Notes: generated by a model not told the origin, from the letters alone. Numbered from the stretch's first letter, positions 26,033-35,000 are shown. The stretch is 64,000 bases of DNA from an uncultured Micrococcaceae bacterium (GCA_947502645.1 CANNAD010000001.1:1178001-1242000), one strand, 5' to 3'. A program made the numbers and translations.

Positions 26033-27313
26033 ATGACTGTTACAGAAAGGGTGGGCTCATTGCCGAGCGCCGCTGATTCCTTGCCGAGCGCAGATTTCTT
26101 CCATTTTGAGGAGCTGCTTTCGGACCGCGAACAACGCAAGCTGGCTGAGGTGAGGGAGTTCCTCGCCGCAGAGGTTGCCCCGTACGCGGCGGATTGGTGG
26201 AACCGCGAGTACTTCCCGAAGGAGCTGCTGCCCAAGCTGGGGGCGCTCGGTCTGAGTACACCGGTTCAGCAGGGGTACAGCCATTTGTTCGCGGGTCTGG
26301 TCATTGCGGAGATGACCCGCGCGGACACTTCCATTGCCACATTTTTCATGGTCCACCACGACCTCTTCGTGGAGTCCCTGCACCGTTTCGGCACGCAGGA
26401 TCAGAAAGACCGCCTGCTTGATGACGCCATGAGCCTGCGCATCACCGGAGCGTTTGCTCTTACGGAGCCAGACCATGGGTCCGACGTCGCTGGCGGTATG
26501 GCGACGACGGCCACTCGAGACGGGGATAGCTGGATCCTGAACGGGTCCAAACGCTGGATCGGGAACGGCACGTTCTGCGATTACATGCTGGTGTGGGCGC
26601 GCGACACAGAGACCGGGGAGGTGCGCGGTTTCATTGTTGATTCGCGGCTCGAGGGTTTCAGCACACGCAAGATTGAGCACAAGACAGCCTTGCGTACAGT
26701 GCAGAACGCTGACGTGGTGTTTGAGAATGTTCGTGTGCCTGAAGCGGACCGGTTCGCTGGCATCAACAGTTTCAAGGACACCAATCACCTTTTGCGTGGC
26801 TCGCGCATCATGGTGGGGTGGCAGACGGTCGGCCAGCAGCTGGCCGCTTTCGACACAGCCCGCTCTTACGCACTGGAGCGGTTACAGTTTGGCCGCCCCA
26901 TCGCGTCGTTCCAGCTGATCCAGAGTCAGTTGGTGCAGATGCTGGGCAACACGGTGGCCAGCATGTCGATGATGGCCCGTGTGGCCCAGATCCAGGAATC
27001 CGGGGAGCTCCAGGAAGCGGCGGAGCTTCAGGAAGCGGCGGAGCTTCAGGGGGCGGCGGAGCTTCAGGGGGCGACGGGCGACGCCGGTGCGGATATGCCG
27101 CAGGCGGCGCTCGCGAAGTCCTACACTTCAGCGAGGATGCGGGAGACCGTGGCCCACGGCCGTTCCATACTGGGCGGGAACGGGATTGTCACGGACTACC
27201 GCATGGCAAAGATCTTCGCGGATGCAGAGGCCATCTACACCTATGAGGGCTCTTTTGAGATCAATACCCTCATCGTTGGCCGCGACATCACGGGACTCTC
27301 CGCGATCGTCTAA
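26033..27313 (+). CDS. Acyl-CoA dehydrogenase (glutaryl-CoA dehydrogenase-like) with tandem-repeat insert
   Basis: This FAD-dependent dehydrogenase has 426 residues. FALTEPDHGSDVAGGMATTATRDGDSWILNGSKRWIGNG (about 143-181) is the flavin/substrate core. The C-terminal YTYEGSFEINTLIVGRDITG has the catalytic Glu in the position used by glutaryl- and short branched-chain dehydrogenases. The C-terminal domain carries an unusual ELQEAA-type insert of four six-residue repeats (about 325-348) encoded by an 18-bp tandem repeat. The insert falls before the conserved helix KSYTSARMRETVAHGRSILG, so the enzyme may tolerate it as a surface loop. It probably shares an operon with the upstream SDR gene. Confidence 0.9.
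   Translation: MTVTERVGSLPSAADSLPSADFFHFEELLSDREQRKLAEVREFLAAEVAPYAADWWNREYFPKELLPKLGALGLSTPVQQGYSHLFAGLVIAEMTRADTSIATFFMVHHDLFVESLHRFGTQDQKDRLLDDAMSLRITGAFALTEPDHGSDVAGGMATTATRDGDSWILNGSKRWIGNGTFCDYMLVWARDTETGEVRGFIVDSRLEGFSTRKIEHKTALRTVQNADVVFENVRVPEADRFAGINSFKDTNHLLRGSRIMVGWQTVGQQLAAFDTARSYALERLQFGRPIASFQLIQSQLVQMLGNTVASMSMMARVAQIQESGELQEAAELQEAAELQGAAELQGATGDAGADMPQAALAKSYTSARMRETVAHGRSILGGNGIVTDYRMAKIFADAEAIYTYEGSFEINTLIVGRDITGLSAIV
27005..27076 (+). repeat. 18-bp in-frame tandem repeat, four units, inside acyl-CoA dehydrogenase
   Basis: The units are variants of GAGCTTCAGGAAGCGGCG. Units 1-2 encode ELQEAA, unit 3 ELQGAA and unit 4 ELQGAT. The number is a multiple of three, so copy-number changes keep the frame. 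Confidence 0.9.
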
Positions 27314-27340
27314 GGGGAGTGGCGGACGTCGCCTTGGCGC

Positions 27341-27440
27341 TGCCCCAAAACTTCGTACAGTTGACGCGACCCTGCCCCAAAACTTCGTACACTTGACGCG
27401 ACCTTGACACCCTCAAGGTCGCGTTATCTGTGCACTCGAC
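27341..27440. repeat. Dispersed intergenic hairpin repeat, copy A, with 31-bp direct duplication
   Basis: TGCCCCAAAACTTCGTACA followed by TTGACGCGACC occurs twice (27341-27371 and 27373-27403, one mismatch). A hairpin follows with a perfect 10-bp stem GCGACCTTGA / TCAAGGTCGC and a 5-nt loop (27398-27422), and then CTGTGCACTCGACG. Read in reverse complement, the element matches copy B at 48.95 kb. It lies downstream of the acyl-CoA dehydrogenase and may act as a terminator. Confidence 0.85.
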
Positions 27441-27509
27441 GTGCGGAGTCGGCCAGGCGAGAGCTTATCCACGGACCATACCGTTTCTCCGGTGAGGCAG
27501 GATAAGAAG

Positions 27510-28799
27510 ATGGACGCGACGCGTAACGGTGAAACCACGGGGAGTTCATCCGGGGTAACCGCAAAGAACGAACGACGAGGCTTCACCGCGGGATTCAACC
27601 AGACTGTCCGCTGGGTGGCTGGTGGCATTGTTATTGTCCTGGGCTTGGTAGTCCTTTGGTACACCATTGGTTATCTGTGGTCTGTGGTGTTTCCGGTGTT
27701 GCTTGCGTTGTTGCTGAGCAGCATCCTGTGGCCGGTCAATCGCGTTCTGCGGCGAATCCTGCCCAAAGCCCTGGCTGCGCTGCTGACCATACTGCTGGCG
27801 GGGGCCACGTTGTATGCCATTGGTTGGTGGGTGATTCCGCCGATGATTTCCGAGTCTGCGGAGCTCGCACAACAATCGCGCGCAACCCTGGCAGCTCTGA
27901 GCGAGTTTTTCGTGGGTCCGCCGTTCAACCTTCAGGACGCGGACCTCAATAATCTTGTGGATACCGCTATACAGCAGGTCCGCGAGAACACCAGTGCGAT
28001 CATCACCGGGGTCACTTCCAGTATCTACACGAGTCTGGGCCTGCTGACCTCAGCCGTTGTGACCATGTTGCTGGTGATCGTGTTTGTTTTCTTCTGCCTC
28101 AAGGACGGCGACCGCATATTGCTCTGGGCTGCGCATTGGACCAATGAGCATGCTTACAGGCACGTCCGCGCTATCTCCACTCAGGCATGGCATACCCTTT
28201 CCGGTTACATTTCCGCGCAGGCGGCAGTGGCGTTGGTCGACGCAGTCTTCATAGGGCTCGGCTTGTGGATCCTGGATATTCCGTTGGCGCTTCCGTTGTC
28301 TGTGCTGATCTTCTTCGGTGCTTTCATTCCGATTGTGGGTGCTGTTGCCACGGGTCTGCTGGCAGCGCTGGTTGCCCTCATCTCTGATGGCTGGGTAACT
28401 GCCCTCATCGTCCTTGGCATTGTGCTCCTGGTTCAGCAGCTTGACAGCAACTTTCTCCAGCCCGTTCTGGTGGGCCGCACGCTCAAGATTCACCCCGCCG
28501 TCGTGCTGGCGTCTGTGACGGTGGCGGGAACGCTGTTCGGCATTGTCGGGGCGTTCCTCGCCGTGCCGATCACTGCCGTAGGTATTGTGGTGCTGCGGTA
28601 TGTGCGCGATGAGTCGTTCTCTCCTGAGCACCCCTGTGCGGCAGACACGGACGTGATGGAGGAACACACGGACGAGGATGGCGTCACCTCTGAGGAACAC
28701 ACGGACGACGACGGCGCCCAACAGGTCGACGGGGACCAACAGGACGACGGCGCCCACCAGATAGACGACGCTGTGAAGGATATCAATGACAGCTACTGA
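27510..28799 (+). CDS. AI-2E family transporter with acidic C-terminal tail
   Basis: This is a 429-residue multi-span membrane protein of the AI-2E/PerM family (YdjX-like exporters; actual substrates vary). TM segments include WVAGGIVIVLGLVVLWYTIGYL and VVTMLLVIVFVFFCLKDGDRI. FIPIVGAVATGLLAALVAL and QQLDSNFLQPVLVGRTLKIHP are family signatures. The start at 27510 (MDATRNGE) follows an AGGATAAG region. The last ~50 residues are a hydrophilic acidic tail with repeats of EEHTDEDG and DDDGAQQ/DQQDDGAHQ, outside the conserved fold. It overlaps the next gene by 14 bp. Confidence 0.88.
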   Translation: MDATRNGETTGSSSGVTAKNERRGFTAGFNQTVRWVAGGIVIVLGLVVLWYTIGYLWSVVFPVLLALLLSSILWPVNRVLRRILPKALAALLTILLAGATLYAIGWWVIPPMISESAELAQQSRATLAALSEFFVGPPFNLQDADLNNLVDTAIQQVRENTSAIITGVTSSIYTSLGLLTSAVVTMLLVIVFVFFCLKDGDRILLWAAHWTNEHAYRHVRAISTQAWHTLSGYISAQAAVALVDAVFIGLGLWILDIPLALPLSVLIFFGAFIPIVGAVATGLLAALVALISDGWVTALIVLGIVLLVQQLDSNFLQPVLVGRTLKIHPAVVLASVTVAGTLFGIVGAFLAVPITAVGIVVLRYVRDESFSPEHPCAADTDVMEEHTDEDGVTSEEHTDDDGAQQVDGDQQDDGAHQIDDAVKDINDSY

Positions 28800-29973
28800 T
28801 CGATTATCAGCACCTATTGTTCACGAAAATGTGGGCGAAAAGCCGGATCTCTTCTGGCGTAGCTTCTACGCCATTGTCATGGTGGTAGCGATACTCATAG
28901 GAATCGCGCTGGCGCTTGGGCCCATAGTGCTGTGCGTTGCGACCTGGAACGTGTGGGCGCTGATTACCCTGCCGTTGGTGCCACTCGGGGGATGGATCGC
29001 TGTGAAGAGCACTTACCACGCCCGTAAACTGATGTGGCACTTTTCGCACCTGCCTGAATACCGGCTATTCGTGGATCGGGTAGAGGCAGCTGAGTGGCCC
29101 AACATGTTGGATAAGGGTGCGCGGATTCCGGAGCAGGAGGACAGTTTCCGGCGGACCCTGTATCTGAGATCTATAACCTCCGCCGTAGTGTCCTTCGCTA
29201 TCGTGAGGCAGAGCATGACCCCCAACGGCAGATACATCACAGAGACGGCCCCTGTCCTCTACCTTCGGTATGGGCCGCATGGGAATCAGAGCCTGATGAG
29301 CGTGCCCTTCCCCTCGCACGGAGACGACGGAGTAGACCGGTGGCTTGGTCACCTGTCTGCGCAGGGGATTCCGCTGTACTACACGCCGCGGTTCCTCTTT
29401 CGACACGACACCCAGATCCTTGACGACGCAGGGCGGCTGAGAGAGCTCGATGGAGCGACGGACCTGGTCCCATATGCTTTTTCCGGCGGGTGGTTGGCCG
29501 ATGAAGCAGAACTCCGGCAGCGCTGGCTCGCGTTGCAGCAGGAACACCGTGAAATAGAGGAAGAGCGTGACCCGGCGCTGAAGGAGGCGCGGGCCAAACA
29601 TTCATGGCGGACGTGGATTTTCCAGACGCAGGTTTTTGTCTGGATGGGTCTGGCGGTCTTCCTGCAGCAGGTCGCAGTCACGGCGGGCCATCTGAACCCC
29701 GGAAATATGATCCCCAGCTTTCTGACGGTGTTCCTGTTTGGTCTGCTCTTCTTCCAGCTATTGCGCAGTTACCTGCGATGGCCGTACATGTTTATTTACT
29801 CTGGCGGCGTCCTGGTTGCCGGGTTCATGATGATGGTCGCCACCGTTGATTCGCCGCTCGCCGAAATGCAGGTTGCAGAGAATTTCCTCCTCGCCGCCGT
29901 CGTTTTCCAGCCTTTCTGCTGGGCGCCGTACTTCGCGATCAAGAAGATTGCGGCGATGCGCCGGTCCCGCTGA
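28786..29973 (+). CDS. Uncharacterised membrane protein (395 aa)
   Basis: I do not recognise this family. It has two N-terminal membrane segments (IVMVVAILIGIALALGPIVL and a second after a short loop), a long soluble middle region (about 75-270), then about four C-terminal segments starting FQTQVFVWMGLAVFLQQVAV. The middle contains a predicted coiled stretch (RWLALQQEHREIEEERDPALKEARAK). It starts inside the last codons of the AI-2E gene, so the pair is co-transcribed. Its 3' end overlaps the convergent VOC gene by 35 bp. Confidence 0.75.
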   Translation: MTATDRLSAPIVHENVGEKPDLFWRSFYAIVMVVAILIGIALALGPIVLCVATWNVWALITLPLVPLGGWIAVKSTYHARKLMWHFSHLPEYRLFVDRVEAAEWPNMLDKGARIPEQEDSFRRTLYLRSITSAVVSFAIVRQSMTPNGRYITETAPVLYLRYGPHGNQSLMSVPFPSHGDDGVDRWLGHLSAQGIPLYYTPRFLFRHDTQILDDAGRLRELDGATDLVPYAFSGGWLADEAELRQRWLALQQEHREIEEERDPALKEARAKHSWRTWIFQTQVFVWMGLAVFLQQVAVTAGHLNPGNMIPSFLTVFLFGLLFFQLLRSYLRWPYMFIYSGGVLVAGFMMMVATVDSPLAEMQVAENFLLAAVVFQPFCWAPYFAIKKIAAMRRSR

Positions 29974-30373
29974 TATTCATCATCCAGTTCACGCCGAACT
30001 TGTCCGCGCACATTCCGAAGCTGTCACCCCACGGTGCCTGCTCCAAAGGCATGGTGACACTGCCGCCGTCGGAAAGCTTGTCAAAGTAGCCGCGTAGCTC
30101 GGCGTCGTCGTCGCCAAAAATGGCCACGGGGTAGCCGTTTCCGGATGGGTCGCCCATGCTCTTGGGTGTATCCGAGCCCATCAAAACCATCCCGCCCTCG
30201 GTCTCAAGTTGGCTGTGCATGACGTTGTCCTGCTCGGACGGGTCCTCGCTGGCCTGAAAGTCGCCGAACGTACTCACGTCCAGCTGACCACCGAAAACAG
30301 ACTGGTAGAACTCCATCGCTTCGCGCGCGTTGTCGCGGAAAGACAAGTACGGGTTCATGCGGGTGGTGCCCAT
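29939..30373 (-). CDS. VOC family protein (PhnB-like)
   Basis: This 144-residue protein is of the PhnB-like glyoxalase/bleomycin-resistance superfamily. MNPYLSFRDNAREAMEFYQSVFGGQL opens the first beta-alpha-beta-beta-beta unit. MGDPSGNGYPVAIFGDD and PLEQAPWGDSFGMCADKFGVNWMMN form the second, ending with the usual WG..FG..D.FGV.W signature. Such proteins often lack a known substrate. It stands alone on the minus strand and overlaps the convergent membrane protein gene by 35 bp. Confidence 0.88.
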   Translation of the reverse strand: MGTTRMNPYLSFRDNAREAMEFYQSVFGGQLDVSTFGDFQASEDPSEQDNVMHSQLETEGGMVLMGSDTPKSMGDPSGNGYPVAIFGDDDAELRGYFDKLSDGGSVTMPLEQAPWGDSFGMCADKFGVNWMMNISGTGASPQSS

Positions 30374-30460
30374 GGGAGGTCTCCTCGGTCGTGGAAAGGT
30401 ACGTACCGATTATGTTCCGGGATCAGGGGCAGTGGAAGGGATTACACGAGCATTTTCGAT

Positions 30461-31324
30461 TCACTCTCCCAGTCTGGTGAAGGTTATTCCGTTATCGCGT
30501 GAGTAGACTACGCCAACGTCCGTTGCTACCCAGATATCCAGGGATCCGCCGTCCGAGTGGACGTCGAGGGCCGTCGGACCCTCCTTGATGGAGCCCCTCA
30601 CTTCCCATGTGAGTCCCGAGTCCTTGCTCGTGTAGATTTCGCCGGCGGGCGTGACTCCTGCCGCGAGGCTGCCGTCCACTGCCGTAAATACCAGGAGTGG
30701 ACTTCCATCGACGGGGTTCCACGAACCACCTGCATCCGTTGATCGGTACAGTCCTTCTGCGGACGTTGCGAGGACCACACCGCTGGAGTGGGTGCCTGAC
30801 AGGTCGAAGACTTGAAATTGCGACGCGGAAAAATCCCAACTGCGGCCATCGATACTGGTCAGTAGGTCGCCGTCATATCCGACAAATTTTTTGTCCGTTG
30901 TGCTGAGGGCATGAAAGTCCGACTCACCTTGCCGTGACATCGGTTCCCAGCTATTGCCGTTATCTGTAGACCGGATCAACCCGACAGGGTTGGGAAGGTC
31001 TGTTCCCGGGCCGGGGTGTCCGGATGCGAAGAGCGTTCCCGCCTCATTGGCGGTGAAACCCATCAGGTCGATGACGGGACCTATCCGTTCCGTGGGGCGG
31101 GACGAGACGTTGTATAGCCCGTCGTGAGTGGCCAGCAGGACTTGATCTGTGGTTGGATCGACGCTCATTCCATGCACATGACCGGTGGGGTAGCCGTCAG
31201 CGACAGTGTCTCTGTCAGGGCCAGCGGATGGAGACGCGCATGCGGTCAGAATTAGCCCGGAGAGGACAGCTGAGACGGTCACCGCGTAGAAACGTGGGCG
31301 TAGTGAAGCTAGTTTTTTGGGCAT
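30461..31324 (-). CDS. BNR/sortilin-like beta-propeller lipoprotein (F510_1955-type)
   Basis: This 287-residue exported lipoprotein has the lipobox LILTACAS at about 23-30. The rest is a beta-propeller of BNR/sortilin-like repeats (SVDPTTDQVLLATHDGLYNVS, RSTDNGNSWEPMS, RSTDAGGSWNPVDG, SKDSGLTWEVRGS, SRDNGITFTRLG). Proteins of this kind, often labelled F510_1955 glycosylhydrolase, occur next to DUF305 and copper genes. It lies 93 bp after the DUF305 gene and probably belongs to the copper cluster. Glycosidase activity is not supported by anything I see. Confidence 0.8.
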   Translation of the reverse strand: MPKKLASLRPRFYAVTVSAVLSGLILTACASPSAGPDRDTVADGYPTGHVHGMSVDPTTDQVLLATHDGLYNVSSRPTERIGPVIDLMGFTANEAGTLFASGHPGPGTDLPNPVGLIRSTDNGNSWEPMSRQGESDFHALSTTDKKFVGYDGDLLTSIDGRSWDFSASQFQVFDLSGTHSSGVVLATSAEGLYRSTDAGGSWNPVDGSPLLVFTAVDGSLAAGVTPAGEIYTSKDSGLTWEVRGSIKEGPTALDVHSDGGSLDIWVATDVGVVYSRDNGITFTRLGE

Positions 31325-31417
31325 CGTTGGTTCCCTGCTGATTGAAACGAAACGGTTAGGGAGTGTGCTGGCCGGAAGCCGCCTGGTGTATTGCGACTCC
31401 CGGCCAGCGAACCATTT

Positions 31418-32041
31418 CTAGAGTTCCGCCAGGAGAGCTTCCATTTCCTCGATTTCGGCTTGCTGAGACTTCACGATGGTCTCGGCCAGCACAATCGCGT
31501 CAGGGTACTGACCGTTTGCGATCTCCTGCTGTGCCATCTCTACAGCGCCATTGTGGTGAGCGGTCATTGATTCGAGGAAAATCCTTGCGGCTGCTTCGCC
31601 TTCGGCGGCTTTCAGTTCAGCCATCTGATCCTCAGTCATCATGCCCTGCATGTCGCTGGAGCTGCCCATGTCGTGCCCCTCCATGCCGCCGGACATCTCA
31701 ACTGGTTCGCCCCAGGAATCGAGCCAGCCGGTCATCGTCGCAATCTCCGGGGCCTGGGCTTCCTTGATTCTGGTGGCAAGTTCACGTACTTCGGAACTGA
31801 CCGAGTCCTTCGCAAGAACGATCTCGCTCATCTCCACGGCCTGACGGTGGTGGGGAATCATCATCTGCGCGAACATGACGTCCGCATCATTGTGCTGCTC
31901 GGAGGCGTTTTGGCCGGAACCAGCTGTGGAACTGGCGCTGGTTCCAGAGGACGGGGCAGTGCTCGTGTCGCTGGCACCGCATCCGGCCAGAGCGATTGTT
32001 GCCGCGACGGCCAGGGCAGAGATGGAAAGATAACGCGTCAT
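31418..32041 (-). CDS. DUF305 lipoprotein, copper-associated
   Basis: This 207-residue exported DUF305 protein has a lipobox (IALAGCGA, about 17-24) and a Ser/Thr-rich linker. The domain has two ferritin-like helical motifs: DVMFAQMMIPHHRQAVEMSEI (about 53-73) and ESMTAHHNGAVEMAQQEI (about 155-172), with paired His residues that suit metal binding. A Met-rich stretch MSGGMEGHDMGSSSDMQGMM between them points to copper. The real start is 32041, after AAAGGACACC; the track's start at 32470 reads through an unrelated frame. It sits in the copper cluster controlled from the CsoR-type site. Confidence 0.88.
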   Translation of the reverse strand: MTRYLSISALAVAATIALAGCGASDTSTAPSSGTSASSTAGSGQNASEQHNDADVMFAQMMIPHHRQAVEMSEIVLAKDSVSSEVRELATRIKEAQAPEIATMTGWLDSWGEPVEMSGGMEGHDMGSSSDMQGMMTEDQMAELKAAEGEAAARIFLESMTAHHNGAVEMAQQEIANGQYPDAIVLAETIVKSQQAEIEEMEALLAEL

Positions 32042-32136
32042 GATGGTGTCCTTTACTTGAGTTTTCAGGGTTTGCATCGTCGAGGGGCAGCAAGTAGCGG
32101 CGATTCTGTGAGGGTGCAGCTGCGGCCCAGCGATTT

Positions 32137-32559
32137 TTATGTACGACTGATGCAGAGCTGAACCAGCGATGGCGTGTACGGACGCGTTCGGTGAGGGTGC
32201 GCGATGCGTGGAGGAGCCCGAAAGCTCGGAAGGCCATAGATTGGGCGGTTTCTCAGGGCGAGGGCGACCACGATGCTGATGACCACGATCGTCATGGCGC
32301 AGGCGCCGGCGATCATCATGCCTCCACAGTCCGTCGCGGACAGGGCGTCCGCCGGGCTGGGACTCTCGTGTGCTGTCGATGCTGTCATCACATGGTGCTG
32401 GCCTATAGGGCCCGGGGATGCGACTGCTGCCGATGTGGTGTGGCCCGCCGTGCCGTGTCCGCTCATCCACATATGCATCGCCAAAATGCCCAGGACGATG
32501 GCCATCACACCGGCCAGCGTGAGTGCGGTTCTCAAGAGAGGTGAGGATTCAGTGCGCAC
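32137..32559 (-). CDS. Small membrane protein (DUF6153-like)
   Basis: This 140-residue protein has an N-terminal membrane segment (TALTLAGVMAIVLGILAMHMW) and a His/Met-bearing loop (MSGHGTAGHTTSAA, then IGQHHVMTASTAHE). A second segment follows (MTIVVISIVVALAL). The pattern matches actinobacterial DUF6153 proteins, which are often found with DUF305 and copper ATPases. The start is GTG at 32559, overlapping the P-type ATPase stop by 11 bp. A role in copper handling is inferred from context and the His/Met content. Confidence 0.7.
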   Translation of the reverse strand: MRTESSPLLRTALTLAGVMAIVLGILAMHMWMSGHGTAGHTTSAAVASPGPIGQHHVMTASTAHESPSPADALSATDCGGMMIAGACAMTIVVISIVVALALRNRPIYGLPSFRAPPRIAHPHRTRPYTPSLVQLCISRT

Positions 32560-34588
32560 CCGTTCCCTCCCCTGCGATGGGCGATGGTTTCAGGTTCATA
32601 CGGCGCAGCAGCTGTGCGTTCAAAGCCACCACAATGGTGGAGATCGACATAAGGACCGCCCCCATAGCAGGTGAAAGGACAAATCCGGCGAAGGCCAGCA
32701 CGCCAGCTGCGAGCGGGACGGCCACGACGTTGTAGCCCGTTGCCCACATAAGGTTTTGGATCATCTTGCGGTAGCTGGCCCTGGATAGATCGATCATGGA
32801 CAAGACCGCACGCGGATCGTTACCAACGAGGACGACGCCGGCAGATTCCATAGCGACGTTGGTGCCGGCCCCGATCGCAATACCCACTTCGGCTCGTGCC
32901 AGTGCCGGAGCATCGTTGACCCCGTCTCCGACCATGGCGACCTTCAGGCCGCGTCGTTGGAGTTCCGTGACTTTTTTGTCCTTATCCTCGGGCAGTACGT
33001 CGGCGAAGATTTCGTCAATTCCAAGGTCCTTGCCCACTGCCTGTGCCACTTGACGGGCGTCGCCGGTGATCATGGCTACTTTGACTCCGCGTTGCTGTAG
33101 GGCATTCACGGCAGTCCGGGATTCGCCGCGAACCCGGTCTTCCAGACGGAGACCTCCAATAATCTTGCCGTCCCGAACCACGTGCAACACGCTGGCTCCC
33201 CGGGAAGCCCATTCCTCGGTACTGGCGGCGATCTCCGCAGGGCTGGCGATCCTCAGGTCCTGAAGCATATTCGGTCCACCGACGGCTATATCCGCTCCAT
33301 TCACGCGGGCCCGTACTCCACGGCCAGTCATCGACGTGAATTCGGTCCCCGCGTAGTCAAGCGCTGCGGCGTCGGCATCGCCCTCGGCAGCCCGGACGAT
33401 TGCTCGCGCCACAGGATGTTCACTATCGGATTCGGCCGCCGCGGCCAAGGCAAGGAGTTCGGCTGTGCTGACGCCATCGGCTGCCGCGGTTCCCGTCACG
33501 GCGTGCTGCCCTTCCGTCAGCGTGCCGGTCTTGTCGAAAAGCACCACGTCGACTGTACGCATACGCTCCAGTGCCGTCCGATCCTTGATCAGCACACCTG
33601 CCCTGGCGGCACGCTCAGTCGAAATAGCGATGACGAGAGGGATGGCCAGACCCAGTGCGTGGGGGCAGGCGATGACCAGGACAGTGACGGTGCGGATCAC
33701 TGCGTCATCGGCACTTCCCAGAAGCAGCCAGACGATGAACGTCACGATGCCTGCACCGAGAGCGAAGTAGAACAGCAAAGCCGCAGCACGGTCAGCCAGC
33801 GACTGTGCCTTCGATGAGGATTCCTGCGCTGTGGACACCAGACGCTGGATACCTGCCAGCGTGGTATCCGTGCCGACGGCGGTCACTTTGACCCTGATGG
33901 AGTTATCGGTAGAGACAGTCCCGGCGACGACCGTTTCACCGACAGTTCGGGCTACGGTGCGCGACTCGCCGGTAATCATGGATTCGTCGAATTCGGCTTC
34001 GCCGGCAACAATGTCCCCGTCCGCTGGAACCCTCGCTCCTGAGCGAACCAGGACGACGTCGTCAACCGTCAGGGAGCTGGCAGCAACCGTTTCGACGCCC
34101 GAGGAGGTGACACGTTCTGCCTCGTCGGGCAGTAGCGCAGCAAGGGCGTCAAGGGCCCCGGCGGCAGAGCCCAGTGCCCGCATTTCCATCCAATGACCCA
34201 GCAGCATGATGACGACCAACAGAGCCAGTTCCCACCAGAAGTCCAGGTTGAACTCCCCGATGCCAAGTGTGGTCACCCACGACGCGACAAACGCAACCGT
34301 TATGGCCATCGCGATCAATAGCATCATGCCGGGCTGCCGTGATTTCAGCTCCGCCAGCCCGCCTTTCAGGAACGGAGCCCCGCCATAGAAGAAGATAACT
34401 GTGCCCAGAATCGGGGAGATCCATGAGGCGCCTAGGAAATCGGGCACGGTGTAGCCGAGGATCGAGGCAAACATGTGGCTGAACAGGACAACCGGAATGG
34501 TCAGAACCAAGCTCAGCCAGAACCTGTTTCGGAACATCGTAGTGCTGTGTCCGGCATGCTGGCCGTATTCCTGCTGCTGGTGATCCAT
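32549..34588 (-). CDS. Copper-type P1B ATPase (CPH motif)
   Basis: This 679-residue heavy-metal-translocating P-type ATPase exports metal from the cytoplasm. The membrane metal-binding motif in VIACPHALGLAIPLV is CPH, which defines the P1B-3 (CopB-like) subgroup. The phosphorylation site is DKTGTLTEG, with TGE in MITGESR, an HP dipeptide in SEHPVARA and the GDGVNDAPAL hinge. The N-terminus is His-rich (HQQQEYGQHAGHS) and lacks an HMA domain, which is supplied by the separate upstream gene. It is the second gene from the CsoR-type operator. Confidence 0.93.
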   Translation of the reverse strand: MDHQQQEYGQHAGHSTTMFRNRFWLSLVLTIPVVLFSHMFASILGYTVPDFLGASWISPILGTVIFFYGGAPFLKGGLAELKSRQPGMMLLIAMAITVAFVASWVTTLGIGEFNLDFWWELALLVVIMLLGHWMEMRALGSAAGALDALAALLPDEAERVTSSGVETVAASSLTVDDVVLVRSGARVPADGDIVAGEAEFDESMITGESRTVARTVGETVVAGTVSTDNSIRVKVTAVGTDTTLAGIQRLVSTAQESSSKAQSLADRAAALLFYFALGAGIVTFIVWLLLGSADDAVIRTVTVLVIACPHALGLAIPLVIAISTERAARAGVLIKDRTALERMRTVDVVLFDKTGTLTEGQHAVTGTAAADGVSTAELLALAAAAESDSEHPVARAIVRAAEGDADAAALDYAGTEFTSMTGRGVRARVNGADIAVGGPNMLQDLRIASPAEIAASTEEWASRGASVLHVVRDGKIIGGLRLEDRVRGESRTAVNALQQRGVKVAMITGDARQVAQAVGKDLGIDEIFADVLPEDKDKKVTELQRRGLKVAMVGDGVNDAPALARAEVGIAIGAGTNVAMESAGVVLVGNDPRAVLSMIDLSRASYRKMIQNLMWATGYNVVAVPLAAGVLAFAGFVLSPAMGAVLMSISTIVVALNAQLLRRMNLKPSPIAGEGTGAH

Positions 34589-34621
34589 GACGATGCCCCT
34601 CTTCTTCCAGGCCAGCCGCTC

Positions 34622-34948
34622 CTAGGCGGTGGTCAGCCGGTAGCCAGCCTTCTCGATGACGGCATTCACCTCGGGATCGGCCAAGGCTGGGTCTGCGATG
34701 ATGTGCACGGTGGATGTGCCGCCTGACACCAGGTTTATTTCGACAGAGTGAACACCGTCCAGTGCAGTCAGCGCATCAGTGACTTTCGCTGCGCAGGAAC
34801 CGCAGCTCAAGCCTTCCACCAGGACGTCTTTGATCACTGCGTCATCTGTTGGGGAGCTGGCTTCGGCTTCGGTCTGCGGTGCACAGCAAGCGCATCCCTC
34901 CGGCTCCTTTGCGGTGAGAGACAGTTCGGACGTCGTTGTGCCACACAT
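34622..34948 (-). CDS. HMA-domain copper-binding protein (CopZ-like)
   Basis: This 108-residue soluble protein has a Cys-rich N-terminus (EPEGCACCAPQTEAEA) and a C-terminal HMA ferredoxin-like domain (VLVEGLSCGSCAAKVTDALTALDGVHSVEINL). The domain has the metal-binding CxxC in SCGSCA. It would carry Cu(I) to the ATPase encoded 33 bp downstream. The N-terminal CACC cluster is an extra potential metal site compared with a plain CopZ. It is the first gene behind the CsoR-type palindrome. Confidence 0.88.
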   Translation of the reverse strand: MCGTTTSELSLTAKEPEGCACCAPQTEAEASSPTDDAVIKDVLVEGLSCGSCAAKVTDALTALDGVHSVEINLVSGGTSTVHIIADPALADPEVNAVIEKAGYRLTTA

Positions 34949-35000
34949 GGGTACTCCTTGACAGTTAGCGGTAGGGGTTACTGACCCTTACCGTCAGACT

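Noticed and set aside
27341-27440. CRISPR-like direct repeats
   Set aside because: Only two direct units without spacers; the segment is a hairpin element with a duplicated end.
31418-32470. 350-residue version of the DUF305 protein
   Set aside because: The first ~143 residues are an antisense-like extension overlapping the DUF6153-like gene; a signal peptide starts at 32041.
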